Source: Belnapia sp. F-4-1 (GTDB taxonomy: Bacteria > Pseudomonadota > Alphaproteobacteria > Acetobacterales > Acetobacteraceae). Taken from it: 64,000 nucleotides of DNA. Of this stretch, positions 45,295-55,274 are shown piece by piece (within the stretch, counting starts at the first letter, position 1; each line of letters begins with the position of its first letter). The stretch spans positions 530,581-594,580 of the forward strand of contig NZ_KN676113.1 in the NCBI RefSeq assembly GCF_000802185.1. The letters are read 5' to 3'. The translations under genes and the position numbers were made by a program. Below the pieces are notes generated by a model. It did not search any database and had not been told where the DNA came from. It saw nothing but the letters and a program-made list of their open reading frames with translations.

Positions 45295-46737
45295 ATGCCC
45301 GCACCCCGCACCCTTCCCGAGCTGGAACAGGACGTTGCCCGCGACCTGGAGCTGACCGCCCACCCCCGCGCCCCCTGGCTGGTGCCGAAGACATCGGGCG
45401 GCGCCCCGGTGCTGGATGCGCTCGTCATCGGCGCCGGCCAGGGCGGCCTCGCCGTCGCCCATGCCCTGCGGCGGGACAAGGTCGAGAATATCCTCGTCGT
45501 GGACCGCGCCTCCGAGGGCCGGGAGGGTCCGTGGGTCACCTTTGCCCGCATGCGCACGCTGCGCAGCCCGAAGACGCAGACCGGCCCGGACCTTCGCCTC
45601 CCCGCCCTCACCTACCAGGCCTGGCACGAGGCCCAGTTCGGCGCTCGGCATTTCGAGGCGATGACCTGGATTCCGAAGGAGCACTGGCAGGACTACCTGC
45701 TCTGGTTCCGCCGCGTCACCGGCATCCCCGTCCGCAACGGCGTCTCGGCCGGCGCCATCACCCCGGCGCGGACGGATGACGACCTGCCCTGCCTCCGCAT
45801 CGAGAGCAGCGCGGGCCCGATGCTGGCCCGCAAGGTGGTCATCGCCACCGGGCAGGAGGGCGTCGGCGCCTGGTGGATGCCAGAGTTCGTCAGCGCCCTG
45901 CCGAAGCCCCTCCGCGCCCATGCCAGCGAGGCGATCGACTTCGCCGCGTTGCGCGGCAAGACCGTCGCCGTGCTCGGCGCCGGCGCCTCCGCCTTCGACA
46001 ATGCCGCGACCGCGCTGGAGGCGGGCGCCGCCGAGGTCCACCTCTTCTGCCGCCGCGCCGAGCCGATGATCATCCAGCCCTATCGCTGGCTCACCTTCGC
46101 CGGCTTCCTCCGCCACATGCACGAGATGCCGGATGTGTGGCGCTGGCGCTTCCTTTCCACCATCCTCGGCCTGCGCGAAGGCTTCCCGCAGGACACCTAC
46201 AACCGCGTCCTCGCCTTCCCCAATTTCACCATGCATGTCGGCCGCCCCTGGACCGCGGCCCGCGCCGAGGCGGGCCGCGCCGTGCTGGAGACGCCCCGCG
46301 GCCCCTTCACCGCCGACTACCTCATCTGCGGCACCGGCGCCCGGATGGATCCAGGCCTCGTGCCCGAACTCGCCGCCTGCGCCGGCAACATCGCCCAATG
46401 GCGCGACCGCTACCTGCCGCCGCCCGGCGAGACCCCGCCCGAACTCGCCGAGCGCCTCGGCGGCTTCCCCTACCTCGCCCCCGACAGCAGCTTCCTCGAA
46501 CGCCGCGTCGGCGAGACGCCCTGGGTCCGCGACATCCACCTCTTCGGCATCGGCACCACCATGTCCTTCGGCCCGGCCGGCGCCTCGATCAACGCGATGA
46601 GCATCGCCGCGCCGCGCGTCGCCGCCGGGGTGACGCGCGGCCTGTTCGAAGCCGACCTGCCGCGGCTCTACGAGGAGCTGCTGGCCTACGACATCCCTCA
46701 GGTGGAGCTGGACCCGGGCAGGATCGCCGCCGATTAG
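45295..46737 (+). CDS. FAD/NAD(P)-binding flavoprotein monooxygenase-like
   Basis: A 480-residue flavoprotein. The FAD motif GAGQGG is at 46-51, a second nucleotide-binding motif VLGAGASAFDNA is near 225, and the conserved YLICGTGAR is near 342. The region GREGPWVTFARM in the first third resembles Baeyer-Villiger/flavin monooxygenase-type proteins, but the full FxGxxxHxxxW fingerprint is not seen. Substrate unknown. AGGAG lies 8 bases before ATG 45295. It is convergent, with only five bases to spare, with the DyP peroxidase gene. Confidence 0.78.
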   Translation: MPAPRTLPELEQDVARDLELTAHPRAPWLVPKTSGGAPVLDALVIGAGQGGLAVAHALRRDKVENILVVDRASEGREGPWVTFARMRTLRSPKTQTGPDLRLPALTYQAWHEAQFGARHFEAMTWIPKEHWQDYLLWFRRVTGIPVRNGVSAGAITPARTDDDLPCLRIESSAGPMLARKVVIATGQEGVGAWWMPEFVSALPKPLRAHASEAIDFAALRGKTVAVLGAGASAFDNAATALEAGAAEVHLFCRRAEPMIIQPYRWLTFAGFLRHMHEMPDVWRWRFLSTILGLREGFPQDTYNRVLAFPNFTMHVGRPWTAARAEAGRAVLETPRGPFTADYLICGTGARMDPGLVPELAACAGNIAQWRDRYLPPPGETPPELAERLGGFPYLAPDSSFLERRVGETPWVRDIHLFGIGTTMSFGPAGASINAMSIAAPRVAAGVTRGLFEADLPRLYEELLAYDIPQVELDPGRIAAD

Positions 46738-46742
46738 CGTTC

Positions 46743-48221
46743 CTACAGGCCCACCTCCCGCAGGAAAGAGCGCGACGGCGCGAAGAAGTACTCGCCGCCC
46801 TGCATCCGCACGAAATCCGCGAAGGAGAAGGGCACCATCGGCTTGCCCTCTCCCACCGGCCAGAGCTGCGTCCGCGCCGCCTCGTCCCCGCCCTGGCCGA
46901 TCACCGGGTCGATGCCGGTCGGCACCTCGCCCGGTGCCAGGCCGCGCAGGAAGCGCGGGTTGTTGGCCCAAACCTGCTGGGTGAACTCGAACTGCCCCTC
47001 GATGCTCGCCATATAGGCCATGAAGAGCAGGCCGACCTCGCCCTCCGGCTCCTGCCCCGCATCCGCCTCGAAGTCGCGCACCGCATCGCCGAAGGGGATG
47101 CCCCGCCGCGCCATGATGTGGCTGCGCTCCGCCGGCGCCCCGGGCGGCAGCTTCGCCGTGCTCTCGCCGCGCGGGTTGGTCTTGCGGATATGCGCCTGGA
47201 AGGGGCAGCGCATCCCCTCCGGGTCGTTCGCGTAGCTGAAATTGTTGGGCGGCGGCATCGTCGTCGCATCCTCGGAGAGCACCACCGGCGTCCCGTCCTC
47301 GAACCGCCCGACCACCATGGCGCCGGCCAGCTCCGGATTCTCCGTCAGGTCGAGCGCCTCCGCCAGCGCCTCCTCCCGCCGCTTGAAGGCCCGCACCCGC
47401 TGCTCCAGCTTGCGGAAGACGAAGTAGCTGCCCGCCCCCAGAGGCGTCCTGGCATTCGGGTCCGCCAGGATGAATTGGGAGGGCGGGAAGGCCGGGTCGA
47501 AGCCGGTATCGGCCCCTGCCGGTGCGGTCTCTTCCGCATAAGCCGCCGCCTCCCGCTCCAGATCCTCGGCGAGGAAGAGCGGCTGGCTGCGCCCGTCCAC
47601 ATAGCCGAAATGCTCGACGCCCTCGGCCGGGCCACCGGGCCGGAAGGTGCGGAACTGCGCCCGCCCCCGCTCCACGCCGAGCACCCGGGCGCCGCTGCCA
47701 TTCAGCCAGCCCTCGGCCGCCTCCAGGTCCCGTGTCACCGCCTCGAAGCTGGAATTCGCCAGCAGGATCAGCGCATCCGGCGCCGGGTTGCCGGGCCGCC
47801 AGGCGCCCTCGCCCCACTCGCCCGCCGGCGGGTCCGCGAGGACCGCCTGCCGCGCGCGCATCCCCGCCTGAAAAGCGGCATCCCCCGGCATCGTCGCCAG
47901 GTTGCCGAGCGCCCGGTAGGCCCCGGCGCCGAGCAGCAGGCACCGCACCGGCCCGCCATCGAAGCCCGGCCCGGCGCTGGACCGCGCCGTGCAGAGCTGC
48001 TGCAAGGCGGAGGTGACATAGCCCGACAGGTCGCGCAGCAGCCGCGCCACCGCCTGCGCCCCCATGCCTTCGAAGCTGACGAAGATGTTGCCGGTGAAGT
48101 GCCGGCCATGTCCCTTCAGAATATTCGCCTGAAGGTCACGCAGGAAATGCCGCATATCCGGGTCCGTCGCCTGCGTCATCCAGCGGATCGGCGATTGCAG
48201 CAGAGTGTTGAGATCGGTCAT
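46743..48221 (-). CDS. DyP-type peroxidase
   Basis: A 492-residue heme peroxidase of the dye-decolorizing family. The GxxDG motif is GYVDG at 206-210, where D209 is the catalytic aspartate. The proximal heme ligand is probably H344 in AHIRKTNPRG, followed by RSHIMARRGIPFG. It oxidises dyes, phenolics or other donors with hydrogen peroxide. The length suits the longer DyP subfamilies. No Tat signal and no encapsulin gene are present, so cytosolic action is expected. GGAAGG precedes the ATG by 7 bases. It has a 263-base gap upstream, which should hold its promoter. Confidence 0.9.
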   Translation of the reverse strand: MTDLNTLLQSPIRWMTQATDPDMRHFLRDLQANILKGHGRHFTGNIFVSFEGMGAQAVARLLRDLSGYVTSALQQLCTARSSAGPGFDGGPVRCLLLGAGAYRALGNLATMPGDAAFQAGMRARQAVLADPPAGEWGEGAWRPGNPAPDALILLANSSFEAVTRDLEAAEGWLNGSGARVLGVERGRAQFRTFRPGGPAEGVEHFGYVDGRSQPLFLAEDLEREAAAYAEETAPAGADTGFDPAFPPSQFILADPNARTPLGAGSYFVFRKLEQRVRAFKRREEALAEALDLTENPELAGAMVVGRFEDGTPVVLSEDATTMPPPNNFSYANDPEGMRCPFQAHIRKTNPRGESTAKLPPGAPAERSHIMARRGIPFGDAVRDFEADAGQEPEGEVGLLFMAYMASIEGQFEFTQQVWANNPRFLRGLAPGEVPTGIDPVIGQGGDEAARTQLWPVGEGKPMVPFSFADFVRMQGGEYFFAPSRSFLREVGL

Positions 48222-48484
48222 GGCAAGTCCTTCCCTCCTTGGCAACAAGGCAGGCGGCACGCCCCATCCGGCCCCGCAGGCCGGATTCCGTCATCGATCA
48301 TCGAGATAGGGCAAGGCACTCCGGCGCCCACCGCGCCGCCATTCCAAGCCGGCGGCTATTGCGATTTGCAGGGGTACGGGGAGGGTTTGTACATCGAATA
48401 CTTCACATCAACGCAGCCGTGACGAAGATTGCGCTGCATGCGGCGGAGATCGGTGCAGGACGCCTCAAGCCTTGCCGATCTAAC

Positions 48485-50254
48485 TCAGCCTTCGAGACGA
48501 ATCCCGCCCTGCTGGTCCGCCTCGCCGAATTGCAGCGCCGCCAGCCGCGCATACAGCCCGCCCTCGCGCACCAGCGCCGCATGCGTGCCGCTGGCGGCGA
48601 TCCGCCCGCCTTCCAGCACGACGATGCGGTCCGCCTGCCGCACCGTCGCCAGCCGGTGCGCGACGACCAGCGTCGTCCGCCCCCGCGCCAGCCGCTCCAG
48701 CGCCCCCTGCACCGCGCGCTCGCTTTCCGCATCCAGCGCGCTCGTCGCCTCGTCCAGCAGCAGGACGGAAGGATCGCGCAGGATGGCACGCGCGATCGCC
48801 ACCCGCTGCCGCTGCCCGCCGGAGAGCGTCACCCCCCGCGTGCCGAGATGCGTCTCCAGCCCTTCCGGCAGCGCCTCGAGGAAATCCGCGGCCGCCGCCC
48901 GCATCGCCGCCGCGATCTCGGCATCCGAGGCCTCCGGCCGCCCGAAGCGGATGTTCTCCCGCGCCGTAGTGCTGAAGATCACCGGGTCCTGCGGCACGAG
49001 GCCCAGCCTCCCGCGCAGCGCCGCCGGGTCGAGTTGCGCGATATCGGCGCCATCCAGGAGGATGCGCCCCGATTGCGGATCGTAGAAGCGCAGCAACAGC
49101 TGCAGCACCGTCGTCTTCCCGGCGCCCGAAGGCCCGACCAGCGCCACCGTCTCCCCCGGCTCCACGGCGAGGGAGAAGCCCTCCAGCGCCGAGCGGTCCG
49201 GCCGGGTCGGGTAGTGGAACACCACGTCCTGGAATTCGATCCGTCCGCGCGCCGGCGGCAGCACCAGCGGCGCCGCCGGCGCAATGACGGCAGGCCGCTC
49301 CGCCAGCACCTCCAGCAGCCGCTCCGCCGCGCCCGCCGCGCGCTGGATCTCGCCCCAGACCTCGCTGAGGCTCGCCCCGGAATTCGCCAGCAGCACGGCG
49401 TAGAGGATGAAGGCCGAAAGCTCGCCCCCCGTCATCCGCCCCGCGATCACATCCTGCCCGCCGACCCAGAGCGCAAAGGTGATGGCCCCGAAGCCGAGCA
49501 GGATGACGACGAGGATCAGCAGCGCCCGCGTCCCGACCCGCCGCAGCGCCGCGCCGACCGAGTCCTCCACCTGCGCCGCATAACGCGCGCGGTCCGCCGG
49601 CTCATGGGTGAAGGCCTGCACGGTCCGCAGCCCGTTCAGCACCTCCTCCGCGGTATGCCCGAGATCGGCGACGCGCTCCTGCGCCACGCGGGACAGCCGC
49701 CGCTCCCGCCGCCCGAAGCCGATCATCGGCAGCACCACCATCGGCACGACGATGGCGACGATCCCGGCGAGCTTGGGGCTCGTCACCAGCAGCATGGCGA
49801 AGGCGCCCGTGCCGGTCAGGATGTTGCGGATACCCAGCGAGATGGCGGAGCCCGTCAGCGACTGCAGCAAGGCGATGTCCGCCGTGAGCCGCGACAGCAA
49901 GTCGCCCGTCCGCGCCCGCTCGTAATAGGCGGGCGAGAGCGTCAGCAGATGCTCGAAGACGCAGCGCCGCAGATCGGCCGCGACCCGCTCCCCGAGCCAG
50001 GACATGAGAAAGAACCGCCCGCAGGTCGCCGTCGCCAGCGCCGCCACCACGCCGAACAGCACCAGCGCCGTCCGGTCGAGCGCCGCCCCGCTGCCGGCGG
50101 CGAACCCTTCATCGACGAGGTGCCGCAGCCCCTGCCCCAGCCCGAGGGTCAGCCCCGCCGCCGCGGCGAGCGCCAGCCCGGCCAGCGCCACCCTGCCGCG
50201 ATAGGGCCGCAGATAGGGCAGCAGCAGGCCGAGCGAGCTGAGCCGGCCGAGCAC
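48485..50254 (-). CDS. ABC exporter, fused permease and ATPase
   Basis: A 589-residue half-transporter of the MsbA/LmrA type. A six-helix membrane domain (about 1-315) precedes the ATPase with Walker A GPSGAGKTT near 378, signature LSGGQRQRVAIARA and Walker B SVLLLDEATSALD. Substrate unknown; lipids, drugs or peptides are possible. GTG at 50254 directly follows the hslU stop with no gap, so translation is likely coupled to hslU. Confidence 0.9.
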   Translation of the reverse strand: MLGRLSSLGLLLPYLRPYRGRVALAGLALAAAAGLTLGLGQGLRHLVDEGFAAGSGAALDRTALVLFGVVAALATATCGRFFLMSWLGERVAADLRRCVFEHLLTLSPAYYERARTGDLLSRLTADIALLQSLTGSAISLGIRNILTGTGAFAMLLVTSPKLAGIVAIVVPMVVLPMIGFGRRERRLSRVAQERVADLGHTAEEVLNGLRTVQAFTHEPADRARYAAQVEDSVGAALRRVGTRALLILVVILLGFGAITFALWVGGQDVIAGRMTGGELSAFILYAVLLANSGASLSEVWGEIQRAAGAAERLLEVLAERPAVIAPAAPLVLPPARGRIEFQDVVFHYPTRPDRSALEGFSLAVEPGETVALVGPSGAGKTTVLQLLLRFYDPQSGRILLDGADIAQLDPAALRGRLGLVPQDPVIFSTTARENIRFGRPEASDAEIAAAMRAAAADFLEALPEGLETHLGTRGVTLSGGQRQRVAIARAILRDPSVLLLDEATSALDAESERAVQGALERLARGRTTLVVAHRLATVRQADRIVVLEGGRIAASGTHAALVREGGLYARLAALQFGEADQQGGIRLEG

Positions 50255-51580
50255 TCAGAGAATGTAGCGGCTGAGATCGGCACTGCCCGCGAGCGGCGCC
50301 ACCTTCTCCCGCACATACTCCGCGGTCACCGGCACCTGCTCGCCGGGCCGGTCGCTGGCACTGAAGGAAATCTCCTCCAGCAGCCGCTCCATCACCGTCG
50401 CCAGCCGCCGCGCGCCGATGTTCTCGACGCGCGCGTTGATGTCGGTGGCGAGGTCGGCGATCGCCTCCACCGCATCCGCATGGATGTCGAGCGTCAGCCC
50501 CTCCGTCCCCAGCAGCGCCGTGTACTGCTTGATGAGCGAATGCTCCGGCTCGGTCAGGATGCGCCGCATGTCGTCCCGCGTCAGCGCGCCCAGCTCCACG
50601 CGGATCGGCAGCCGCCCCTGCAATTCCGGCAGCAGGTCGGAGGGCTTCGCCAGATGGAAGGCGCCCGAGGCGATGAAGAGGATGTGGTCCGTCTTCACCG
50701 GCCCATGCTTGGTGGTGACGGTCGTGCCCTCGATCAGCGGCAGCAGGTCGCGCTGCACGCCCTCGCGCGAGACGTCGCCGCCGCGCACGCCGCCCTCGCT
50801 GGCGCGGGCCACCTTGTCGATCTCGTCGAGGAAGACGATGCCGTTGTTCTCGGCATTGGCGATCGCCTCGCGGGTCAGCGCCTCCTGGTCGACCAGCTTG
50901 TCCGCCTCGTCCTTGATGAGCGCGCTGCGGGCCTCGGCCACCGTCATCTTGCGCGGCTTGGTCCTGCCGCCGAACATCTTGCCGAGCATGTCCTGCATGT
51001 TCTGCATCTGGATGCCCTGGGCGCCCGGCATGTCGATCATGCCGATCGGCATGCCGCCGCCGGCATCGGCGACCTGCACCTCCACCTCGCGCGTCTCGAG
51101 CGCGCCCTCGCGCAGCATCCGGCGGAACTTCATCCGCGTCTCGCCCGAGGCGCCCTCGCCGACGAGCGCCGTCACCAGCCGCTCCTCCGCCGCCAGCTCG
51201 GCCTTGGCCTGAACGCCGCGGCGCGAGGCTTCCCGCGTCTGGGTGATGCTCACCTCGATAAGGTCGCGGATGATGCTGTCCACGTCGCGGCCGACATAGC
51301 CGACCTCGGTGAACTTCGTCGCCTCGACCTTGAGGAAGGGCGCGTTGGCGAGCTTGGCCAGGCGCCGCGCGATCTCGGTCTTGCCGCAGCCCGTGGGCCC
51401 GATCATCAGGATGTTCTTCGGCACCACCTCTTCCCGCATGGCATCGGGAAGCTGCTGCCGCCGCCAGCGGTTGCGCAGCGCGATGGCGACCGCGCGCTTG
51501 GCGTCGTTCTGCCCGATGATGTAGCGGTCGAGCTCGGAGACGATCTCGCGCGGCGAGAGGTTGACGGTTTCCGTGCTCAT
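50255..51580 (-). CDS. hslU: ATP-dependent protease ATPase subunit HslU
   Basis: The unfoldase of the HslUV (ClpYQ) protease. The 441-residue protein has Walker [10 protein letters not shown] (61-69), Walker [10 protein letters not shown], the I-domain and the C-terminal DLSRYIL that opens HslV. It lies just downstream of hslV (one-base gap), the standard order, and its stop touches the ABC exporter start. It probably belongs to the heat-shock regulon, but no promoter was resolved. Confidence 0.96.
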   Translation of the reverse strand: MSTETVNLSPREIVSELDRYIIGQNDAKRAVAIALRNRWRRQQLPDAMREEVVPKNILMIGPTGCGKTEIARRLAKLANAPFLKVEATKFTEVGYVGRDVDSIIRDLIEVSITQTREASRRGVQAKAELAAEERLVTALVGEGASGETRMKFRRMLREGALETREVEVQVADAGGGMPIGMIDMPGAQGIQMQNMQDMLGKMFGGRTKPRKMTVAEARSALIKDEADKLVDQEALTREAIANAENNGIVFLDEIDKVARASEGGVRGGDVSREGVQRDLLPLIEGTTVTTKHGPVKTDHILFIASGAFHLAKPSDLLPELQGRLPIRVELGALTRDDMRRILTEPEHSLIKQYTALLGTEGLTLDIHADAVEAIADLATDINARVENIGARRLATVMERLLEEISFSASDRPGEQVPVTAEYVREKVAPLAGSADLSRYIL

Positions 51581-51581
51581 C

Positions 51582-52157
51582 TCAGGCCGCTTCCAGGGTT
51601 TCGACGACGATGTTGCCGTTGGTGTAGACGCAGATGTCGCCGGCGATCCGCATCGCCCGGCGCACGATCTCCTCGGCCGAGAGCCCCTCGACCGGCAGCA
51701 GGGCGCGGGCCGCGGCGAGGGCGAAATTGCCGCCCGAGCCGATGCCGATCACCGCATCCTCCGGCTCCAGCACGTCGCCCTGCCCGGTCAGCAGCAGGCT
51801 CCGCTTGGCATCCGCGACGGACAGCAGGGCCTCCAGCCGGCGCAGGTAGCGGTCGCTCCGCCAGTCCTTGGCGAGCTCGACGCAGGCGCGCTCCAGCTGG
51901 TCGGGGAAGCGCTCCAGCTTCGCCTCCAGCCGCTCCAGCAGGGTGAAGGCGTCGGCCGTCGCCCCGGCGAAGCCGGCCAGCACGCGCCCGCCGGCGATCC
52001 GCCGGACCTTCCGCGCATTGCCCTTGACCACGGTTTGCCCGAGGGAGACCTGCCCGTCGCCCGCCATGGCGACGAGCCCGCCCTTGCGGACCGAAAGGAT
52101 GGTGGTGCCGTGCCAGCCGACGAGGTCGGGCGCGGCATGGGGAGAATGGTTCGACAT
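51582..52157 (-). CDS. hslV: ATP-dependent protease subunit HslV
   Basis: The peptidase of the HslUV protease. The 191-residue precursor has a 17-residue propeptide ending in GWHG; the mature N-terminal nucleophile is T18 in [10 protein letters not shown]. The longer propeptide is common in Alphaproteobacteria. Conserved [14 protein letters not shown] and GNIVVETL follow. The frame is open 12 codons upstream; ATG 52157 fits homologues. It is divergent from hisB across about 115 bases, where both promoters must lie. Confidence 0.95.
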   Translation of the reverse strand: MSNHSPHAAPDLVGWHGTTILSVRKGGLVAMAGDGQVSLGQTVVKGNARKVRRIAGGRVLAGFAGATADAFTLLERLEAKLERFPDQLERACVELAKDWRSDRYLRRLEALLSVADAKRSLLLTGQGDVLEPEDAVIGIGSGGNFALAAARALLPVEGLSAEEIVRRAMRIAGDICVYTNGNIVVETLEAA

Positions 52158-52272
52158 GACCGCCGATGTGGCCCTTTGCCGCGCCCGGGGCAACTACCCC
52201 CGCCGGATGGCGGGGCCGGAACCCGCAACCTCCCCATTTCCCCCCGCGCCCGCATCCGCTATGCCCCCGCCC

Positions 52273-52875
52273 ATGACCGCCCCTCGCACCGCCGTCATCA
52301 CCCGCAGCACGGCCGAGACCGCCATCACTGTCCGCCTCGCGCTGGACGGCACCGGCCAGGTCCGGGCCGGGACGGGCATCGGCTTCCTCGACCACATGCT
52401 GACCGCCCTCGGCCGGCATGGGCTGTTCGACCTCGAGGTGGAGGCCAAGGGCGACCTGCATATCGACTTCCACCACACGACCGAGGATGTCGGCATCGTC
52501 ATCGGCCAGGCGCTCCGCCAGGCCTTGGGCGACAAGCGCGGCATCCGCCGCTACGGCCAGGCCCTGCTGCCGATGGACGAGGCCCTGGCCGAGGCCGCGG
52601 TCGACATCTCCGGCCGTCCCTTCCTCGCCTGGAGCGTGCCCTTCGCCCGCGACAAGATCGGGGAGATGGACACGGAATTGTTCGAGGAATTCTTCCGCGC
52701 CCTCGCTTTCAATGCCGGCATCACGCTGCATGTCACCTTGAAGGCCGGCACCAACGCGCACCATGTCGCCGAGGCCTGCTTCAAGGCGCTGGCCCGGTCG
52801 CTGCGGATAGCCGTGGAGACCGACCCGCGCTCGCCGGACGCCATCCCCTCCACCAAGGGGGTGCTGGAGGCCTGA
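52273..52875 (+). CDS. hisB: Imidazoleglycerol-phosphate dehydratase
   Basis: Dehydrates imidazoleglycerol phosphate to imidazole acetol phosphate in histidine synthesis. It is 200 residues long, the single-function type. Metal-binding histidine motifs are [14 protein letters not shown] and [11 protein letters not shown] in the first repeat and [14 protein letters not shown] in the second. An in-frame ATG at 52261 is an alternative start, as there is no clear ribosome-binding site. Its stop overlaps the DUF2628 start by one base (TGATG). Confidence 0.94.
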   Translation: MTAPRTAVITRSTAETAITVRLALDGTGQVRAGTGIGFLDHMLTALGRHGLFDLEVEAKGDLHIDFHHTTEDVGIVIGQALRQALGDKRGIRRYGQALLPMDEALAEAAVDISGRPFLAWSVPFARDKIGEMDTELFEEFFRALAFNAGITLHVTLKAGTNAHHVAEACFKALARSLRIAVETDPRSPDAIPSTKGVLEA

Positions 52876-53240
52876 TGCGCATTTGGACCGTCCACTTGCC
52901 CCCGGAAGGCCGCCCCGCGGCACCGGAAGCCCGGCTACCCGCCCTGGTGCCGGAACGCTTCGCCTGGCTCGCCTTCCTTTTCGGCCTGGCTTGGCTGCTG
53001 GCGTACCGCCTTTGGCTGGAATCGGTGATCTACCTCGCCGCCATGGCCCTCTTGCTCGCCCTCGCCCCGGACTGGGCCCGCGCCCCGCTCGGCCTCGCCC
53101 TCCACCTGCTGCTCGGCTTCCACGCGGAGGATCTCCGCCGCGCCGCCCTGGCCCGCCGCGGCTGGCGCCAGTCGGGCGTCGTCGCCGAGCGCGATGCCGA
53201 CCTTGCCCTGCTCCGCGCGCTGGCGGGCCGACCGGCATGA
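52875..53240 (+). CDS. DUF2628 family membrane protein
   Basis: A 121-residue small membrane protein with two to three hydrophobic segments (about 33-90) and a C-terminal RRGWRQSGVVAERDAD motif typical of DUF2628. Function unknown. It overlaps hisB and hisH on both sides (TGATG and ATGA), and the same hisB-DUF2628-hisH order is known to me in other Alphaproteobacteria, so it is a regular passenger of the histidine operon. Confidence 0.82.
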   Translation: MRIWTVHLPPEGRPAAPEARLPALVPERFAWLAFLFGLAWLLAYRLWLESVIYLAAMALLLALAPDWARAPLGLALHLLLGFHAEDLRRAALARRGWRQSGVVAERDADLALLRALAGRPA

Positions 53241-53890
53241 AGGTTGCCGTCATCGACCCCGGCTCCGGCAACCTCGCCTCCGTCCTCCGCGCCCTCGACC
53301 GCGCCGCCGGTATGGCCGGCACGGTGGTGGAGGCCGCCATCACCCGCGACGCCGCGGAGGCCGCGGCGGCCGACCGCCTCATCCTTCCTGGCCAGGGCGC
53401 CTTCGCCGCCTGCATGCGGGGCCTCGAAGCCCTCCCCGGCATGATCGAGGTGCTGGAGGACCGCGTCCGCGGCCAGGGCGTTCCCCTGCTCGGCATCTGC
53501 GTCGGCATGCAGATCCTGGTGGAGCGCGGCCTGGAGCATGGCGTGACCCCCGGCCTCGGCTGGATCGCCGGCGAGATGGCGCCGATGGCCCCCAAGGGTC
53601 CCGACGGCACCCCCCTCCCCCTGCCGCAGATGGGCTGGAACACCCTCGCCTTCACCCCCGGCGGGCACCCGCTGCTGAGCGGCGTCCGCCCCGGCGAGCA
53701 TGCCTATTTCGTCCATTCCTACGCCCTGCGCGGCGCCGAGCAGGACGAGGTCGCCGCCACCACGGAGTATGGCGGCCCGGTGGTCGCCATAGTCGCCCGC
53801 GGCAATGTCGCCGGCACGCAATTCCACGTGGAGAAGAGCGCGACCGTCGGCCTGCGCATCCTGGCCAATTTCCTCCGGTGGGAACCATGA
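53237..53890 (+). CDS. hisH: Imidazole glycerol phosphate synthase, glutaminase subunit
   Basis: Class I glutamine amidotransferase that feeds ammonia to HisF. The 217-residue protein has the nucleophile C88 in LGICVGMQ and the His/Glu pair in TQFHVEKS. The start overlaps the DUF2628 stop (ATGA), and its stop overlaps the GNAT start (ATGA). Its partner hisF is not found in this window. Confidence 0.95.
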   Translation: MKVAVIDPGSGNLASVLRALDRAAGMAGTVVEAAITRDAAEAAAADRLILPGQGAFAACMRGLEALPGMIEVLEDRVRGQGVPLLGICVGMQILVERGLEHGVTPGLGWIAGEMAPMAPKGPDGTPLPLPQMGWNTLAFTPGGHPLLSGVRPGEHAYFVHSYALRGAEQDEVAATTEYGGPVVAIVARGNVAGTQFHVEKSATVGLRILANFLRWEP

Positions 53891-54453
53891 GCGGGACCAT
53901 CGCCGATTTGCGCGTGGACCGGGTCACCGAGCTCGACGACCACGACATCGCCGAACTCTGCGAGGCGACGGACGCCGCCATCATCGAGGGCGGCGGCTTC
54001 GGTTGGGTCGAGCCGCAGGGCCGCGCCGCGCTGGAGCGCCACTTCCGCGGCGTCCTCCTCGTGCCGGAGCGGGAGCTGTTCGTGGCGCGCCTCGACGGCA
54101 TGGTGGTCGGCAGCGCCCAGCTCGTCCGCCCGCACCGCAACAACGAGGCCCAGGCCTTCGCCGCCCAGCTCACCCATGCCTATATCGCGCCCTATGGCCG
54201 CGGCCATGGCCTGGCGCGGCTGCTGATCCGGAAGGTCGAGGAACACGCCGCGGCGCTCGGCCACCGCGTCCTCAACCTCGACGTGCGGGAAACGCAGCTC
54301 ACCGCCATTGCCCTGTTCCAGGCGCTCGGCTACGTGCTTTGGGGTAGCCACCCGGTCTATGCCAGGGTGCGTGGCCAGACGGTCGCTGGGCAATACTACT
54401 ACAAGCTGCTGGAGCCCGGCCGCGGCCGCCGCACGGAACACATGGTGCCATAA
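53887..54453 (+). CDS. GNAT family N-acetyltransferase
   Basis: A 188-residue GNAT acyltransferase with the acetyl-CoA pyrophosphate motif GRGHGLARLL near residue 104 and the C-terminal ALFQALGYVLWGSHPVYA. The acceptor substrate is unknown. It overlaps hisH by four bases and lies three bases before hisA, so it is embedded in the histidine operon; whether it acts on a histidine intermediate or is only a passenger cannot be said. Confidence 0.85.
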   Translation: MSGTIADLRVDRVTELDDHDIAELCEATDAAIIEGGGFGWVEPQGRAALERHFRGVLLVPERELFVARLDGMVVGSAQLVRPHRNNEAQAFAAQLTHAYIAPYGRGHGLARLLIRKVEEHAAALGHRVLNLDVRETQLTAIALFQALGYVLWGSHPVYARVRGQTVAGQYYYKLLEPGRGRRTEHMVP

Positions 54454-54456
54454 CCG

Positions 54457-55206
54457 ATGGGCCTCACCCTCTATCCCGCCATCGACCTCAAGGCCGGCCA
54501 GGTGGTCCGCCTCAAGCGCGGCGACATGCGCGAGGCGACGGTCTATTCCGCTGACCCGGCCGCGCAGGCCCGGCTCTTCGCCGCCGCCGGCTTCCGCTGG
54601 CTGCATGTGGTGGACCTCGACGGTGCCTTTGCCGGCCGCCCGGCCAATGCCGCGGCGGTGCAGTCCATCCTCGCCGCCTCGCCCGGCCTGCCGGTGCAGC
54701 TCGGCGGCGGGATCCGCAGCATGAACACGGTCGAGGCCTGGCTGGACCAGGGGGTGAAGCGCATCATCCTCGGCTCGGCGGCGTTGAAGGACCCGCATTT
54801 CGCCCTCGCCGCCTGCCGCGCCTGGCCCGGCCACATCGCCGTCGGCATCGACGCGCGCGGCGGCATGGTGGCGACCGAGGGCTGGGCCGATATCAGCACC
54901 ATGCCGGCGCAGGAACTGGCGCTCCGCTTCGAGGATGCCGGCGCCGCCGCCATCATCTACACCGATATCGACCGTGACGGCATGCTCGGCGGCGTCAACC
55001 TCGAGGCGACGCTCGCCCTGGCGCGGGCCGTCCGCGTCCCGGTCATCGCCTCCGGCGGCGTCGCCTCGCTGAATGACCTCGCCTCGCTCACCGCCGTCGC
55101 CTCGGAGGGCATCGAGGGCGTCATCATCGGCCGCGCCCTCTATGACGGCCGCATCGACCCGGCCAAGGCCCTGGCCCTGGTCTCGGGCGCCCCGGGCAAA
55201 GTCTAG
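54457..55206 (+). CDS. hisA: Phosphoribosylformimino-5-aminoimidazole carboxamide ribotide isomerase
   Basis: Catalyses the Amadori rearrangement of ProFAR to PRFAR in histidine synthesis. The 249-residue TIM barrel shows the first catalytic Asp in [16 protein letters not shown] and the second in GIDARGG, with phosphate-binding QLGGGIR and the late ASGGVAS. It follows the GNAT gene by three bases. hisF and hisE, which usually follow, are replaced here by acyl-CoA dehydrogenase genes. Confidence 0.95.
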   Translation: MGLTLYPAIDLKAGQVVRLKRGDMREATVYSADPAAQARLFAAAGFRWLHVVDLDGAFAGRPANAAAVQSILAASPGLPVQLGGGIRSMNTVEAWLDQGVKRIILGSAALKDPHFALAACRAWPGHIAVGIDARGGMVATEGWADISTMPAQELALRFEDAGAAAIIYTDIDRDGMLGGVNLEATLALARAVRVPVIASGGVASLNDLASLTAVASEGIEGVIIGRALYDGRIDPAKALALVSGAPGKV

Positions 55207-55274
55207 CCCCACCCGCTTGCCCCCGCCCGCCGGAGGGGCCAGTCTTGCCCCAAAGACGAGGGGAGAGACGGGCC

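Noticed and set aside
46743-48221. DyP peroxidase as an encapsulin cargo system
   Set aside because: No encapsulin shell gene is nearby and no cargo-loading peptide was recognised at the C-terminus.
48239-51946. A 1235-codon open frame on the plus strand opposite the ABC exporter and hslU
   Set aside because: It is the mirror of two clearly identified minus-strand genes; Arg/His/Pro-rich composition is typical of shadow frames.
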